Assembly (NCBI GenBank): GCA_903884655.1
Contig: CAISFO010000008.1
Location: 26,158 to 90,157, forward strand
DNA length: 64,000 nucleotides
Direction: 5' to 3'
From: an uncultured Holophagaceae bacterium
Lineage (GTDB): Bacteria > Acidobacteriota > Holophagae > Holophagales > Holophagaceae
Both the position numbers and the translations under genes were made by a program. Position 1 is the stretch's first letter. Each line of letters opens with the position of its first letter. Of the stretch, positions 9,103-16,847 are shown in pieces. The notes beneath the pieces were generated by a model. That model ran no database searches and had not been told where the DNA came from. It worked only from the letters and a program-made list of their open reading frames with translations.

Positions 9103-9303
9103 CTATTTGGCCATGGGCAGCGTGCGGACCAGGCGCTTGCAGCTGTTGCAGAGGATGGTGAAGTTGTCAGCCTGCTCGAAGTGGTATTTGAAACCGGGAT
9201 CTTCGTCGACTTTTTCAAGGCGACCGAACTGGTATTCGGCAATTCGCACGCTCTGGGGGGCGGTCAGATCGGCGCCGCAGTGGGTGCAGGAGATGGCGGC
9301 CAT
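9103..9303 (-). CDS. Small zinc-ribbon-like protein, unknown function
   Basis: A 66-residue protein with two CxxC knuckles, CTHCG near the N-terminus (residues 6-9) and CNSCKR near the C-terminus, about 45 residues apart. This is consistent with a small treble-clef or zinc-ribbon fold binding one metal. The middle part (FGRLEKVDEDPGFKYHFEQA) is acidic and unfamiliar. It lies downstream of the 51-residue membrane protein gene and the hydroxyacyl-CoA dehydrogenase gene on the same strand. I do not recognise the family. The ribosome site is GAGGAGC just upstream of the ATG at 9303. Confidence 0.72.
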   Translation of the reverse strand: MAAISCTHCGADLTAPQSVRIAEYQFGRLEKVDEDPGFKYHFEQADNFTILCNSCKRLVRTLPMAK

Positions 9304-9327
9304 GCTTGCTCCTCGGGATGGCTGGGT

Positions 9328-9483
9328 TCAGGAATGGAAAAGTTTCCAGAACCCCCAGCTTAGCAGAGCCAGCGCTGTCAGGCCCACCAGGACCCGCAAC
9401 AGCACCTTGCCTAGCTGATATGCGACATAGATCACGAAGAGGGCTGCCAGTGATCCCAGGATGAGGAGGAGGGGATCCTTCAT
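9328..9483 (-). CDS. Small two-helix membrane protein, unknown function
   Basis: A 51-residue open frame reads MKDPLLLILGSLAALFVIYV, continues with a polar turn (AYQLGKVLLR), and then has a second hydrophobic segment (VLVGLTALALLSWGFW) ending KLFHS. Two membrane helices nearly fill it. The ATG at 9483 overlaps the TGA of the upstream dehydrogenase gene (ATGA), and AGGAAA lies at a good distance, so it appears translationally coupled. The function is unknown. It is short enough to be missed by automatic annotation. Confidence 0.62.
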   Translation of the reverse strand: MKDPLLLILGSLAALFVIYVAYQLGKVLLRVLVGLTALALLSWGFWKLFHS

Positions 9484-10346
9484 GGTTGTTTCCTGCCGGA
9501 ACTCCAGGCGTAGAACCCCTGGCCGGCCTTGAGCCCGGAGGCGCCTTCGGCGATCTTCCCCTGGAGAACCGGGGGAGGCTGGAAGCGCGCTTCGCCGGCA
9601 GCGGCAAGGCCTTCGGCGATTCGAAGTCGGAGATCCAGACCCACGCGGTCCGAGAGTTCCAGGGGACCCACTGGATGACCATAGCCCAGGGTCATGAGGG
9701 CATCCAGGTCCTCGGCGGTGGCCACACCGGCTTCCAGCAGCCTCATAGCCTCCAGGCCCTGGGCCAGAGCCATACGGGCAGCGGCGAACCCTGGCTGGTC
9801 ACGGACCTGCACGACCCGCTTCTGGAGGGCTTGTCCGAGGGCCTTTGTCCTCTCGACCCAGGCCGGGGATGTTCCCGGGGGCACGGCCATTTCCACGACC
9901 GCCATTCGGGGCACCGGCACGAAGAGGTGGAAGCCCACCAGCCGTCCCTCCAACCCGGACCGGCAGGCAAGGTCGGCAATCGAAAGCGCTGAAGTGCCTG
10001 AAAGCATCAGAAGGTCGGGGCATCCCCATTGGGCTGCCTTGACCAGCACGGCCGCCTTGAGGTCGGGATCTTCCGGGATGGCCTCCAGAAAGGTTGAAGT
10101 GCCCTTCAAGACAGCAGGGGTGAAGGGTTCAGCGCGGAGTCTGGCCGAAGCCTGGATCCTGCTGCTGGGCTCCAGCCGTCCCTTGGCCTGGGCCTGGTCC
10201 CAACGAGCGTGGATGACCCTCAGACCCAGTTCGGCATGAGCCAGGTCCCGCCCCAGCAGCCGGGTTTCCAGCCCGCATTCTGCGGCCCACTGAGCCGCGG
10301 ACGTACCCAGGGTTCCTGGGCCCAGGATGGCCAGGACGCCGATCAA
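9480..10346 (-). CDS. 3-hydroxyacyl-CoA dehydrogenase family protein
   Basis: The predicted reaction is NAD-dependent oxidation of 3-hydroxyacyl-CoA, as in beta-oxidation or butanoate metabolism. The N-terminal Rossmann fold has the GxGxxG motif in ILGPGTLGTSAA. The middle part has TSALSIADLA and GFHLFVPVPRMAVVEM, matching the family pattern in which GxHFFNP precedes a substrate loop, with HFFNP replaced by HLFVP. The C-terminal helical domain contains LMTLGYGHPVGPLELSDRVGLD. About 288 residues from a TTG at 10346, chosen because GGAGGAG lies 5 nt upstream. A GTG at 10427 would add 27 low-complexity residues. Substrate unknown; the altered HFFNP motif lowers confidence in the exact reaction. 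Confidence 0.82.
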   Translation of the reverse strand: MIGVLAILGPGTLGTSAAQWAAECGLETRLLGRDLAHAELGLRVIHARWDQAQAKGRLEPSSRIQASARLRAEPFTPAVLKGTSTFLEAIPEDPDLKAAVLVKAAQWGCPDLLMLSGTSALSIADLACRSGLEGRLVGFHLFVPVPRMAVVEMAVPPGTSPAWVERTKALGQALQKRVVQVRDQPGFAAARMALAQGLEAMRLLEAGVATAEDLDALMTLGYGHPVGPLELSDRVGLDLRLRIAEGLAAAGEARFQPPPVLQGKIAEGASGLKAGQGFYAWSSGRKQP

Positions 10347-10411
10347 GGCTGCTCCTCCGCCGCCGGCCGAAGCATTTTCAGAAGATCCAGGTCCAGATTG
10401 CCTTCGGTCAT
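10343..10411 (-). CDS. Possible 22-residue leader peptide before the hydroxyacyl-CoA dehydrogenase gene
   Basis: A short frame (MTEGNLDLDLLKMLRPAAEE, then QP and stop) begins with ATG at 10411, has GGAGG about 9 nt upstream, and ends with a TGA that overlaps the TTG start of the downstream gene (TTGA). The arrangement would couple translation of the two. It may be chance; there is no homology evidence. Confidence 0.25.
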   Translation of the reverse strand: MTEGNLDLDLLKMLRPAAEEQP

Positions 10412-10500
10412 TGATTCGATCCTCCACCCGCTATCATGAACGAAAGGGCCTCCCGTTCGTCACTGCAACCAAGCCCCTCCACCCAGGGCCCAATCCGTCC

Positions 10501-11421
10501 ATGCTTATCGATTACGCCGCCATCACGCATCCGGGCAAGGTCCGGAAGAACAATGAAGATGCCTACCTGCTCAGCGCGTTGGATGGCGAAGAGCCCATCA
10601 TCAATGGCCCCGCCCGACCCTTGAAGGTGGGTGAGGCTGGCTTGCTGGTGGCGGTCGCCGATGGCATGGGTGGTGCGGCCGCTGGTGAGGTGGCCAGCCG
10701 GGAGGGGCTGGCTGCCGTGTCCCTGTTTCTGTTCGGGCACTGGGGCCGCTCGACGCCTTCCAGGATCCTTGAGGCTGAGCTTCTTGAGGCCCTGGAAACT
10801 GCGGTGGAGAGGGCCAGCGATGCGGTGCTCCGGTACTCCGACGATGATCGTACCGCCAGGGGCATGGGCTCCACTCTGACGGCGGTGGTTGTATGGAATC
10901 AGTGCGCCTACGTAGCCCAGATCGGGGATTCGAGGGCCTACCTGATGAGGTCTGGCCACCTGCATCAGATCACAGAGGATCAGACCCTAGTGAATGACCT
11001 CGTGGCCCAGGGCAGCCTTACTCGGGAGCAGGCCCGCACCCATCCTCAACGCAACATGATCACTCAGGCCCTGGGCTCTCCCCAGCCCCTGAGGGTGATC
11101 CTTTCCCGGCTGGTCCTGCGTCGGGGGGATCGAATCCTCTGCTGCTCCGATGGCCTGCACGGCGAGGTTCCCGATCCACTTATCCAGGATGTGATGAACA
11201 AGTACTACAGCCCAAGGCGCAGCCTGGAGATCCTGGTGGAGGAGGCGCTCGCCCACGGTGGCAGGGACAACATCACTGGAGTCGTCCTGGCGCTCAACGA
11301 TCCAACCATCCCGCTCCTGGGTGAAGGGGAAACCCTTGACCTGTCGCACCCTGGTCGACCCACCCACGGCCGTGGATTCTGGAACTGGCTTCGTGGACTT
11401 ATGAGAGGCGGTCAGTCATGA
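10501..11421 (+). CDS. PP2C-family Ser/Thr protein phosphatase (second copy)
   Basis: A second PP2C enzyme, 306 residues from the ATG at 10501 (MLIDYAAITHPGKVRKNNEDAY). Motifs in order are KNNEDAYLL, VADGMGGAAAGEVAS, GMGSTLTAVV, AQIGDSRAYLM, CSDGLHGEV and GGRDNITGVVL. Relative to the copy at 3438 it has an insertion (EPIINGPARPLKVGEAG) between the first two motifs and a basic/aromatic C-terminal tail (RGFWNWLRGLMRGGQS) that may contact membrane or a partner. It overlaps the RdgC-like gene by 4 nt (ATGA), so it begins a four- or five-gene operon ending with an amidase and perhaps a lipoprotein. Confidence 0.93.
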   Translation: MLIDYAAITHPGKVRKNNEDAYLLSALDGEEPIINGPARPLKVGEAGLLVAVADGMGGAAAGEVASREGLAAVSLFLFGHWGRSTPSRILEAELLEALETAVERASDAVLRYSDDDRTARGMGSTLTAVVVWNQCAYVAQIGDSRAYLMRSGHLHQITEDQTLVNDLVAQGSLTREQARTHPQRNMITQALGSPQPLRVILSRLVLRRGDRILCCSDGLHGEVPDPLIQDVMNKYYSPRRSLEILVEEALAHGGRDNITGVVLALNDPTIPLLGEGETLDLSHPGRPTHGRGFWNWLRGLMRGGQS

Positions 11422-12029
11422 GCATCCTCCAGGGGACAGTGTCCCTAAAACGGTTCCTGGTGCTGGGGCCCGTTCCCGATGAAAAGGACCTTCAGTCTGG
11501 TTTGGAGCAGGACCAGTTCCGCCCCTTCCAGGATGGGCTGGAGGAAGAGCGGATGGGCTGGTGCGACTGGCGGAATCCGCTCATTACACCGCCTGACGAG
11601 CATTGGGTGAGCCAGGAACGGTTCGCCGTCTTTGGTTTGCGCATCGACACCCGCCGTGTGCCGCCGGCCCTGCTGAAAGCCCACGTGGACCTCCGGCTGC
11701 AGAGCCTGCAGAAGGAAAAGGATCTGGCCTTCATCGGCAAGGAGGCCCGCATCTCCCTGGCAGACGAGGTGAAGGTCGAACTTTTGCGCAAGGTACTGCC
11801 CACACCCAGGGTGGTAGAGGTGGCCTGGGACCTCAAAGGTGGCATCCTCTGGACCACGGCATCATCGAGCAAGGCCCAAGGCGCCCTCACGAGCCTCTTC
11901 ATCAAATCCTTTGGTTGCGAGATCCATCCGCTGGCGCCCCTGGTGCTGTCGGGTCGGCTCTGTCCGGAGCTGTCCGTGGAAGTCCTGATGGCCCTGGATC
12001 CGCTGGATCTCGAACTCGAGGAAGCCTGA
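11418..12029 (+). CDS. RdgC-like (recombination-associated) protein, short form
   Basis: RdgC of enterobacteria and Neisseria is a ring-shaped DNA-binding protein that restrains RecA. This 203-residue protein has the family layout: a beta-rich N-terminal part with FRPFQDGLEEERMGWCDW, the LRIDTRRVPPALLKAHVD segment, a charged helix (KEKDLAFIGKEARISLADEVKVELLRKVLP), then VVEVAWDLKGGILWTTASSSKAQGALTSLF. Classical RdgC is ~300 residues, so about 100 are missing. I recall short RdgC-like proteins of this kind in Desulfovibrio, beside a gene resembling the next one. Its placement between a phosphatase and a cell-wall amidase is unusual for a recombination factor. Confidence 0.68.
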   Translation: MSILQGTVSLKRFLVLGPVPDEKDLQSGLEQDQFRPFQDGLEEERMGWCDWRNPLITPPDEHWVSQERFAVFGLRIDTRRVPPALLKAHVDLRLQSLQKEKDLAFIGKEARISLADEVKVELLRKVLPTPRVVEVAWDLKGGILWTTASSSKAQGALTSLFIKSFGCEIHPLAPLVLSGRLCPELSVEVLMALDPLDLELEEA

Positions 12030-12030
12030 G

Positions 12031-12579
12031 ATGAAGCCGCTTGAACTCATGGAACAGGGGCGCTTCCTCGGCGAGGAATTCCTGCTTTGGCTTTGGCTCC
12101 GCAGCATGACCGAGGGCGGTGCCAGCGGTGAGGATGGAGACGGGTCCGGATGCTTCGTGGATGACTCCATCCAACTGGTTTCGGAGCGGGGCGAGGTCAA
12201 GGAGATCTCCCTCCGGAAGGGTAATCCTTCCGAGAGCCGCGAGGCCTTCGAGGCCCTCAGCCGCGGGATGCGACCCTCGAAGATGAAGCTGCGACTGCTC
12301 TCCGGTGACCTGGAATGGGTCTTCACCCTCAGTGCCGCCACCCTGGACATGGGTACCTTGAAGCTGCCCCCAAGTACCGGCAAGGCGCCCCACGAGCGAC
12401 TCCATGACCGAATCTTCCTCCTGGAGGAAGGCGCCGGGCACCTCGAACGGCGTCTGAAGATCTTTCTCCGGACAAGAGCGGAGGGCCCTGAAGTCCTGCA
12501 GGAGTCCATGCGCACCTGGGTCCGCGCGGGACGATCCGGGGAGGCCATCTCCGCGGGCGAGGCCCCGTGGGAGGCCTGA
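12031..12579 (+). CDS. Conserved partner of short RdgC-like protein, unknown function
   Basis: A 182-residue soluble protein with no recognised catalytic motif. The N-terminus has an aromatic helix, RFLGEEFLLWLWLRSMTE. The middle is beta-rich (DDSIQLVSERGEVKEISLRKG; MKLRLLSGDLEWVFTLSAATLDMGTLKLP), followed by a helical C-terminus (HDRIFLLEEGAGHLERRLKIFL). The start is 1 nt after the RdgC-like stop, so the two are almost certainly made together. From memory, a similar protein with the EFLxWLW helix follows short RdgC-like genes in Desulfovibrio, which suggests a functional pair. The function is not known. Confidence 0.65.
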   Translation: MKPLELMEQGRFLGEEFLLWLWLRSMTEGGASGEDGDGSGCFVDDSIQLVSERGEVKEISLRKGNPSESREAFEALSRGMRPSKMKLRLLSGDLEWVFTLSAATLDMGTLKLPPSTGKAPHERLHDRIFLLEEGAGHLERRLKIFLRTRAEGPEVLQESMRTWVRAGRSGEAISAGEAPWEA

Positions 12580-14252
12580 ACGCCCTCGTTTCGGCAGGTT
12601 TGTGCCTCTTCCCCGCGGTCGTGCTTTCGGCCGCGGCTGCACAGGACCCTGCCCCGGTGCTGGCGCATGCCACCACCCCCGAGGGACGGGCCATCCTGCT
12701 CCGGCTCCAGTTTCGGAAGGGGCTTGGCGTGGAGGGGAAGATGCTGCCCCGGGCCTTCCTCTCCAAGGGCGTCGATCCCGGTGGCTGGGTGCCCTTTGAA
12801 AGCCTCAGCCCCGAAGGCAAGCGATGGGCACTGGCCGCCCTCTTTCCCGAGGACCTGTGGCGCCAGGACGAAGTGCGTCATCGAGTCCGGTACCCCGAGG
12901 TCGAGTCCGTTTGGACCATGGCCGCTCTGTTCACCGGACACGGTCAGAATTATGACCGCCTCATGGCGGAGAACCCAGACTTGCCCGAAAAGCTCCGTGT
13001 GGGAGACCTCTGGCGCATCCCGCGCACCCTGCTTTCCTTGGATCTGGGGGGCGCCGGTCGTGGACCGGACCGGTCCCAGCCGGAAGATGAACTCGATGAT
13101 GAGGCCCGCGTTTCGGCCTACCGCGGCCTGCTTTCCTTCGGCGAAGACCCCCTGGGCAAGTACGCCGCCTACCGCATGCGCAAAGGCGAAGCGCTCTATT
13201 CCAGCGTGGTCATCCGCTACACCGACCGGGTGGATCCCAAGGGCGTGAACGAACTGGCGGATGCCATCGCCCGGCGGAGTGGCATCGAAGACGTACGTGG
13301 CATTCAGCCGGGCCAATTGATCAAGATCCCCTTGAAGTTCCTGGCGGATCCCTTCCAGTCGGAAGGCAGCTCTGGTCTGGCCGAGGAGCGGGAGGTCCGG
13401 GCCGAGGTCCGCCGCACGGTGCGCGTGGAGGCTGGTCCCAAGCTCAAGGGCGTCCGGATCGTGCTGGACGCGGGACATGGCGGCGTGGATTCCGGGGCCC
13501 GGGCCAATGGCATCTGGGAATCCGACTTCGTCTATGACATCGCCATGCGAGTGCGGCGTCTCCTGGAGCAGGAAACCGAGGCCCAGGTGAGCAGCACGAT
13601 CCGCTATCCCGGCTTGGGCTTCAAGAGCCGCGAGGCGATCGTTACCCCCAGCGGTTCGGCGGAGATCCTCACCACGCCGCCCTTCGCCGTGGACGGAGAA
13701 AGCCCATCCGCCATCAGCGTTCACCTACGCTGGGTGCTGGCCAACGACCTGTTCGCCTCCTTCCGCAAGGCCAAAGGCGAGGCGCAGAAGACGCTGTTCC
13801 TGAGTTTCCACGCGGACAGCCTGCATCCCTCGGCCCGGGGCTCGATGATCTACGTGCCCAGTGCTGCCCTTGTGCCGAGCACCTTTGCTCTGGGGGGCGC
13901 CAAGACCGGCCACGTCTCCGAGGCCCGGCGCTCTGCCTGGGTCGCCTTTACCGGCCGAGAAAAGCTGCAGGGCGAGGCCCGCAGCCGACAGTTCGCCGAG
14001 ACCCTCCTGAGGGCTCTGCAGAAGGAGCGCATTGCTGTCCATGCGAACCGTCCCATCCGCAATGTCATCTTCCGGAACGGGGGGAAGTGGGTCCCTGCTG
14101 TCATTCGCTACAGCACAGGCGCTACCAAGGCTCTCATCGAAGTGTCGAACCTCACCAACGAAGACGATGCCGCCAGTCTCAGGGAGCCGGGTTTCCGGGA
14201 GCGTTACGCAGTGGCCGTGGTGAATGCGGTCCGGGCCTACTACCGGAAGTAG
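12567..14252 (+). CDS. N-acetylmuramoyl-L-alanine amidase (Amidase_3) with LysM-like region
   Basis: This exported zinc enzyme cuts the amide bond between MurNAc and the stem peptide during cell-wall splitting. It has 561 residues with a signal peptide (LVSAGLCLFPAVVLSAAAAQ), an unassigned ~180-residue N-terminal part, a LysM-like repeat ending GIEDVRGIQPGQLIKIPLKF, and the catalytic domain starting RIVLDAGHGGVDSGARANG. Zinc ligands are expected at the DAGHGG histidine, the Glu of GIWESDF and the His of LSFHADSLHPSARG. KALIEVSNLTNEDDA supplies the later active-site Glu. The GTG start has GAGG 5 nt upstream and overlaps the previous gene by 13 nt. Confidence 0.9.
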   Translation: MGGLNALVSAGLCLFPAVVLSAAAAQDPAPVLAHATTPEGRAILLRLQFRKGLGVEGKMLPRAFLSKGVDPGGWVPFESLSPEGKRWALAALFPEDLWRQDEVRHRVRYPEVESVWTMAALFTGHGQNYDRLMAENPDLPEKLRVGDLWRIPRTLLSLDLGGAGRGPDRSQPEDELDDEARVSAYRGLLSFGEDPLGKYAAYRMRKGEALYSSVVIRYTDRVDPKGVNELADAIARRSGIEDVRGIQPGQLIKIPLKFLADPFQSEGSSGLAEEREVRAEVRRTVRVEAGPKLKGVRIVLDAGHGGVDSGARANGIWESDFVYDIAMRVRRLLEQETEAQVSSTIRYPGLGFKSREAIVTPSGSAEILTTPPFAVDGESPSAISVHLRWVLANDLFASFRKAKGEAQKTLFLSFHADSLHPSARGSMIYVPSAALVPSTFALGGAKTGHVSEARRSAWVAFTGREKLQGEARSRQFAETLLRALQKERIAVHANRPIRNVIFRNGGKWVPAVIRYSTGATKALIEVSNLTNEDDAASLREPGFRERYAVAVVNAVRAYYRK

Positions 14253-14347
14253 CGGGCCCCTTGGAATGGCTGGCCTCGTGGTGCAAAGGTGTCCTTGGAC
14301 CCTTGGGAAAACGCCTGCTGAGGGTTCACAATCGAGGGGAGGGATGA

Positions 14348-14758
14348 ATGCGGATCCTGCTGGCGTTGCTCCTGCTGACAGGCTTTGGCTGCCGGAAGCC
14401 CGAACCATTGGCGCCGCCCCAGGCGCGGCTCATCGTGCGGTTCCTCGACCGCGACGCGGTGCTGGATCTGCCGGCGGTGCCGAACCCCGGCCCCTGGCGC
14501 TTGATGAACACGGGCTTGTGGGAACCGCTGGAGGTTCGTTGGAAGGCGGGTGTCCCGAGCATTGGCGCCGCGGTGGTGGGGCGAACGGCCCCGGATTGGG
14601 TGCTGCTGGAGGGTCCAGCCCAGGACACGTACCGTGTCGTCATGCGTGGTCCAGGCCCCGAAGAACTCGCCTTGCGCAACGGCCACATGGACCCCGACGA
14701 GCGGGATGCCCTGGCCCTATTGGGTGTGCTTTGGGCGCTGAGCTGGGTGCGGCATTGA
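14348..14758 (+). CDS. Small lipoprotein, unknown function
   Basis: A 136-residue protein with a lipoprotein signal (MRILLALLLLTGFGCRKPE): the lipobox is TGFGC with Cys15 as the lipidated residue. The rest is a compact domain with AALPVVPNPGP-like turns and no motif I recognise; it ends ALLGVLWALSWVRH. The gene starts 95 nt after the amidase stop, with GAGGGGAGGG as a ribosome site, so it may belong to the same transcript. An envelope role near the amidase is a guess from context. Confidence 0.62.
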   Translation: MRILLALLLLTGFGCRKPEPLAPPQARLIVRFLDRDAVLDLPAVPNPGPWRLMNTGLWEPLEVRWKAGVPSIGAAVVGRTAPDWVLLEGPAQDTYRVVMRGPGPEELALRNGHMDPDERDALALLGVLWALSWVRH

Positions 14759-14828
14759 GTCAGGCCCGGATAGAATGGCCCATCCTTGACCAAGCTTGCT
14801 CGGTCCCCCCGACCTTCTCGAGGCATCC

Positions 14829-15326
14829 ATGACCACCTCCCCCCTGGTAGGCATCCTGATGGGCTCCAAGTCCGACTGGGAGACCATGCAGCACGCAGCC
14901 ATGACGCTGAAGGGACTGGACATTCCCTTCGAGGCCCACGTGGCCAGCGCCCACCGGACACCCGAAAAGGTGGTGGATTTCTGCCGGGGCGCGGAAAGCC
15001 GTGGCATGAAGGTCATCATCGCCGCCGCGGGCGGTGCCGCCCACCTGGCCGGGGTTTGCGCCAGCAAGACGCATCTGCCGGTGCTGGGCGTCCCCATGAA
15101 AGGCTGGGCCACCGAGGGCATGGATGCACTGCTTTCCACCGTGCAGATGCCTGCGGGCATCCCGGTCGGAACGCTCGCCATCGGCAAGCCGGGGGCCATC
15201 AATGCCGCCCTGCTGGCCACCTCCATTCTCTCCCTGAGCGACACCGGCATCAGGGAGCGCTACCTCTCCTACCGGCGGGCCCAGACTGAAACAGCTCTTC
15301 AAGACGATGACCTTGAGATGCCATGA
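14829..15326 (+). CDS. purE: N5-carboxyaminoimidazole ribonucleotide mutase
   Basis: PurE converts N5-CAIR to CAIR in purine synthesis. The 165-residue protein has the family signatures GILMGSKSDWETM (phosphate loop), AHVASAHRTPEKVVDF with the catalytic His, IIAAAGGAAHLAGV and PVLGVPMKGWATEGMDALLSTVQMP. This is the class I length, without the PurK-fusion of eukaryotes. purK is not in the window. A TAGAAT box at 14771-14776 may be the -10 of its promoter. The downstream mogA gene begins 39 nt after the stop. Confidence 0.96.
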   Translation: MTTSPLVGILMGSKSDWETMQHAAMTLKGLDIPFEAHVASAHRTPEKVVDFCRGAESRGMKVIIAAAGGAAHLAGVCASKTHLPVLGVPMKGWATEGMDALLSTVQMPAGIPVGTLAIGKPGAINAALLATSILSLSDTGIRERYLSYRRAQTETALQDDDLEMP

Positions 15327-15365
15327 GATTCCAAGAATCCAGTTTCATCGGTTGGTGGTGCTGAC

Positions 15366-15851
15366 ATGGATTGCGTGCACCTCATCACCCTGTCGGACCG
15401 GGCTTCCCGGGGCGAATACCAGGACCAGTCCACGCCTTTGCTGACGTCCTGGCTCCGGGGGCAGGGTGTGCAGAAAGTGACCGCAGCCTTGATGCCGGAC
15501 GATCCGACCTTGCTGGAACAGGATCTCCGGGCAGCGGTGGACGGTGGCGTTCCGCTGGTGTTGACCTGCGGAGGCACGGGGTTCGGCTCCCGCGATACAA
15601 CCCCGGAAGCCACCCGGCGGGTCATTGAACGGGAAGCGCCCGGCATCTGCGAACTGATCCGCGCCAAGGGCGGCCACCCGCTCGCCTTCGCCAGTCGGTC
15701 GGTCTGCGGAATCGCGGGGCGGACGGTCGTCCTGAACCTGTCGGGACGCCCAGCGGCGGCCCTGGAGCAGATCCAGCTGGCCTGGCCCCTGCTGCTCCAT
15801 GCGGTGGCCGTTCTGCGCAAGGAAGGGGAGGCCGGGGGGCCCTGCACGTGA
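15366..15851 (+). CDS. Molybdopterin adenylyltransferase-like protein (MogA/MoaB family)
   Basis: The MogA/MoaB family adenylylates or binds molybdopterin in molybdenum cofactor synthesis. The 161-residue protein has the typical LITLSDRASRGEYQDQSTP start, LVLTCGGTGFGSRDTTPEATRRVIEREAPGI (the GGTG motif and DxTPE) and a C-terminal NLSGRPAAALEQIQLAWPLL. The family splits into MogA (active adenylyltransferase) and MoaB (often inactive in enterobacteria), and the sequence alone does not say which; the acidic DTTPEA loop is retained. No other moa/moe genes are nearby. Confidence 0.88.
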   Translation: MDCVHLITLSDRASRGEYQDQSTPLLTSWLRGQGVQKVTAALMPDDPTLLEQDLRAAVDGGVPLVLTCGGTGFGSRDTTPEATRRVIEREAPGICELIRAKGGHPLAFASRSVCGIAGRTVVLNLSGRPAAALEQIQLAWPLLLHAVAVLRKEGEAGGPCT

Positions 15852-16063
15852 AGGTCTGGGCAAGGATCAATCACGTAGGCTGGGTGCACCTCTGGCGCCG
15901 GCGCGAGGATTTCGATGGCGCCGCGCCTTCGGCCCACTTTCTCAATGGGCGGACGGACCCACGCTGGGCTGAAGCCACGCTGACCGGCGAACAACGGCGG
16001 GCACTGGAGGCCGGGGACCTGGTGGAGATCGAGGATCCTGGCTTCTTCCCTGAGGATGCTTGA
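15848..16063 (+). CDS. Small soluble protein, unknown function
   Basis: A 71-residue protein starting at a GTG that overlaps the mogA stop by 4 nt. It reads KVWARINHVGWVHLWRRRED, then a turn region and an acidic C-terminus (LEAGDLVEIEDPGFFPEDA). It is rich in Trp and Arg at the start and acidic at the end. There is no family I recognise. The overlap suggests coupled translation with mogA. It converges with the membrane protein gene at 16067, leaving only 3 nt between stops. Confidence 0.58.
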   Translation: MKVWARINHVGWVHLWRRREDFDGAAPSAHFLNGRTDPRWAEATLTGEQRRALEAGDLVEIEDPGFFPEDA

Positions 16064-16066
16064 GCT

Positions 16067-16804
16067 TCAGGGGGCAGGGACCGCCGCAGACTCCAGCCGG
16101 TGGTAGAGCGCCAACATGGAGCAGCTCAGCCAGAGATTGAGCATCCCTCCGGCAAGGTTGAAGATCCAAAAGGCCGGGTGCCTCAGTCGCACCATGGCTG
16201 AAGGACCCAGGTCGGGATCCACCATCGGCAACAGGCGATCCAGAGCCCAGCTGGCGGCCACCTGATAGACCAGGGCCACGAGGAGCATGGCCAGGACGGC
16301 CTGGATGATGCGGGGCCACTGGCGGGCCATGGCAGCCTGGCTCCACTTCAAGGCGGGCAGGAGCGCCTCGCCTCGCAACAGCATGCGCATCGGCGCCCAC
16401 CCATACAGCGTCAGGACCACGATCCCCGGGATCAGGAAAAGAAGCAGGCCCAGGCCGATGGCGACACTGAGGCCGACTCGGACAAGGAAAGTCTTGAGCC
16501 AGCGGGCATCGAAGGCCTCCTGCCAACTTCTGACCGGATTCTCTGGAGCATTCACGCTTTCGGCATCCAGCAGTGCCTGCAGTCGAGGGATGAAGTACAT
16601 CTCGAGGGGCAGCAGACCTGCCAATCCGAAGATCGGCTGGAGGAGAGGATTCGGGCCCGCGCCGGAGGCCAGTTCCAGGGCCGGGCCGAGCTGGGCCAAG
16701 GCCATGGCCATCAAGGTAAGGGCCACGGCCTGAAACGGATGTCGCCGAATGAAGGCGAGGCCTTCGCGCAGGACGCCGAGGTGGGAGAGGGGAGATTCAC
16801 TCAT
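16067..16804 (-). CDS. Multi-pass membrane protein, unknown function
   Basis: A 245-residue protein with about five to six hydrophobic segments: PFQAVALTLMAMALAQLGPA, PIFGLAGLLPLEMYFI, VGLSVAIGLGLLLFLIPGIVVLTLYG, IIQAVLAMLLVALVYQVAAS and FWIFNLAGGMLNLWLSCSMLAL. The layout recalls small YciC/DUF975-like integral proteins, in which GLLLFLIPGI is followed by a short soluble helix. That resemblance is weak. The gene is divergent from yqgE, with 43 nt between starts. The ribosome site GGAAGG is very close to the ATG, so the exact start is uncertain. Confidence 0.62.
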   Translation of the reverse strand: MSESPLSHLGVLREGLAFIRRHPFQAVALTLMAMALAQLGPALELASGAGPNPLLQPIFGLAGLLPLEMYFIPRLQALLDAESVNAPENPVRSWQEAFDARWLKTFLVRVGLSVAIGLGLLLFLIPGIVVLTLYGWAPMRMLLRGEALLPALKWSQAAMARQWPRIIQAVLAMLLVALVYQVAASWALDRLLPMVDPDLGPSAMVRLRHPAFWIFNLAGGMLNLWLSCSMLALYHRLESAAVPAP

Positions 16805-16847
16805 CCTTCCAGCCTAGCTTCATCCCTGGGCTATCATCATCGGCATC

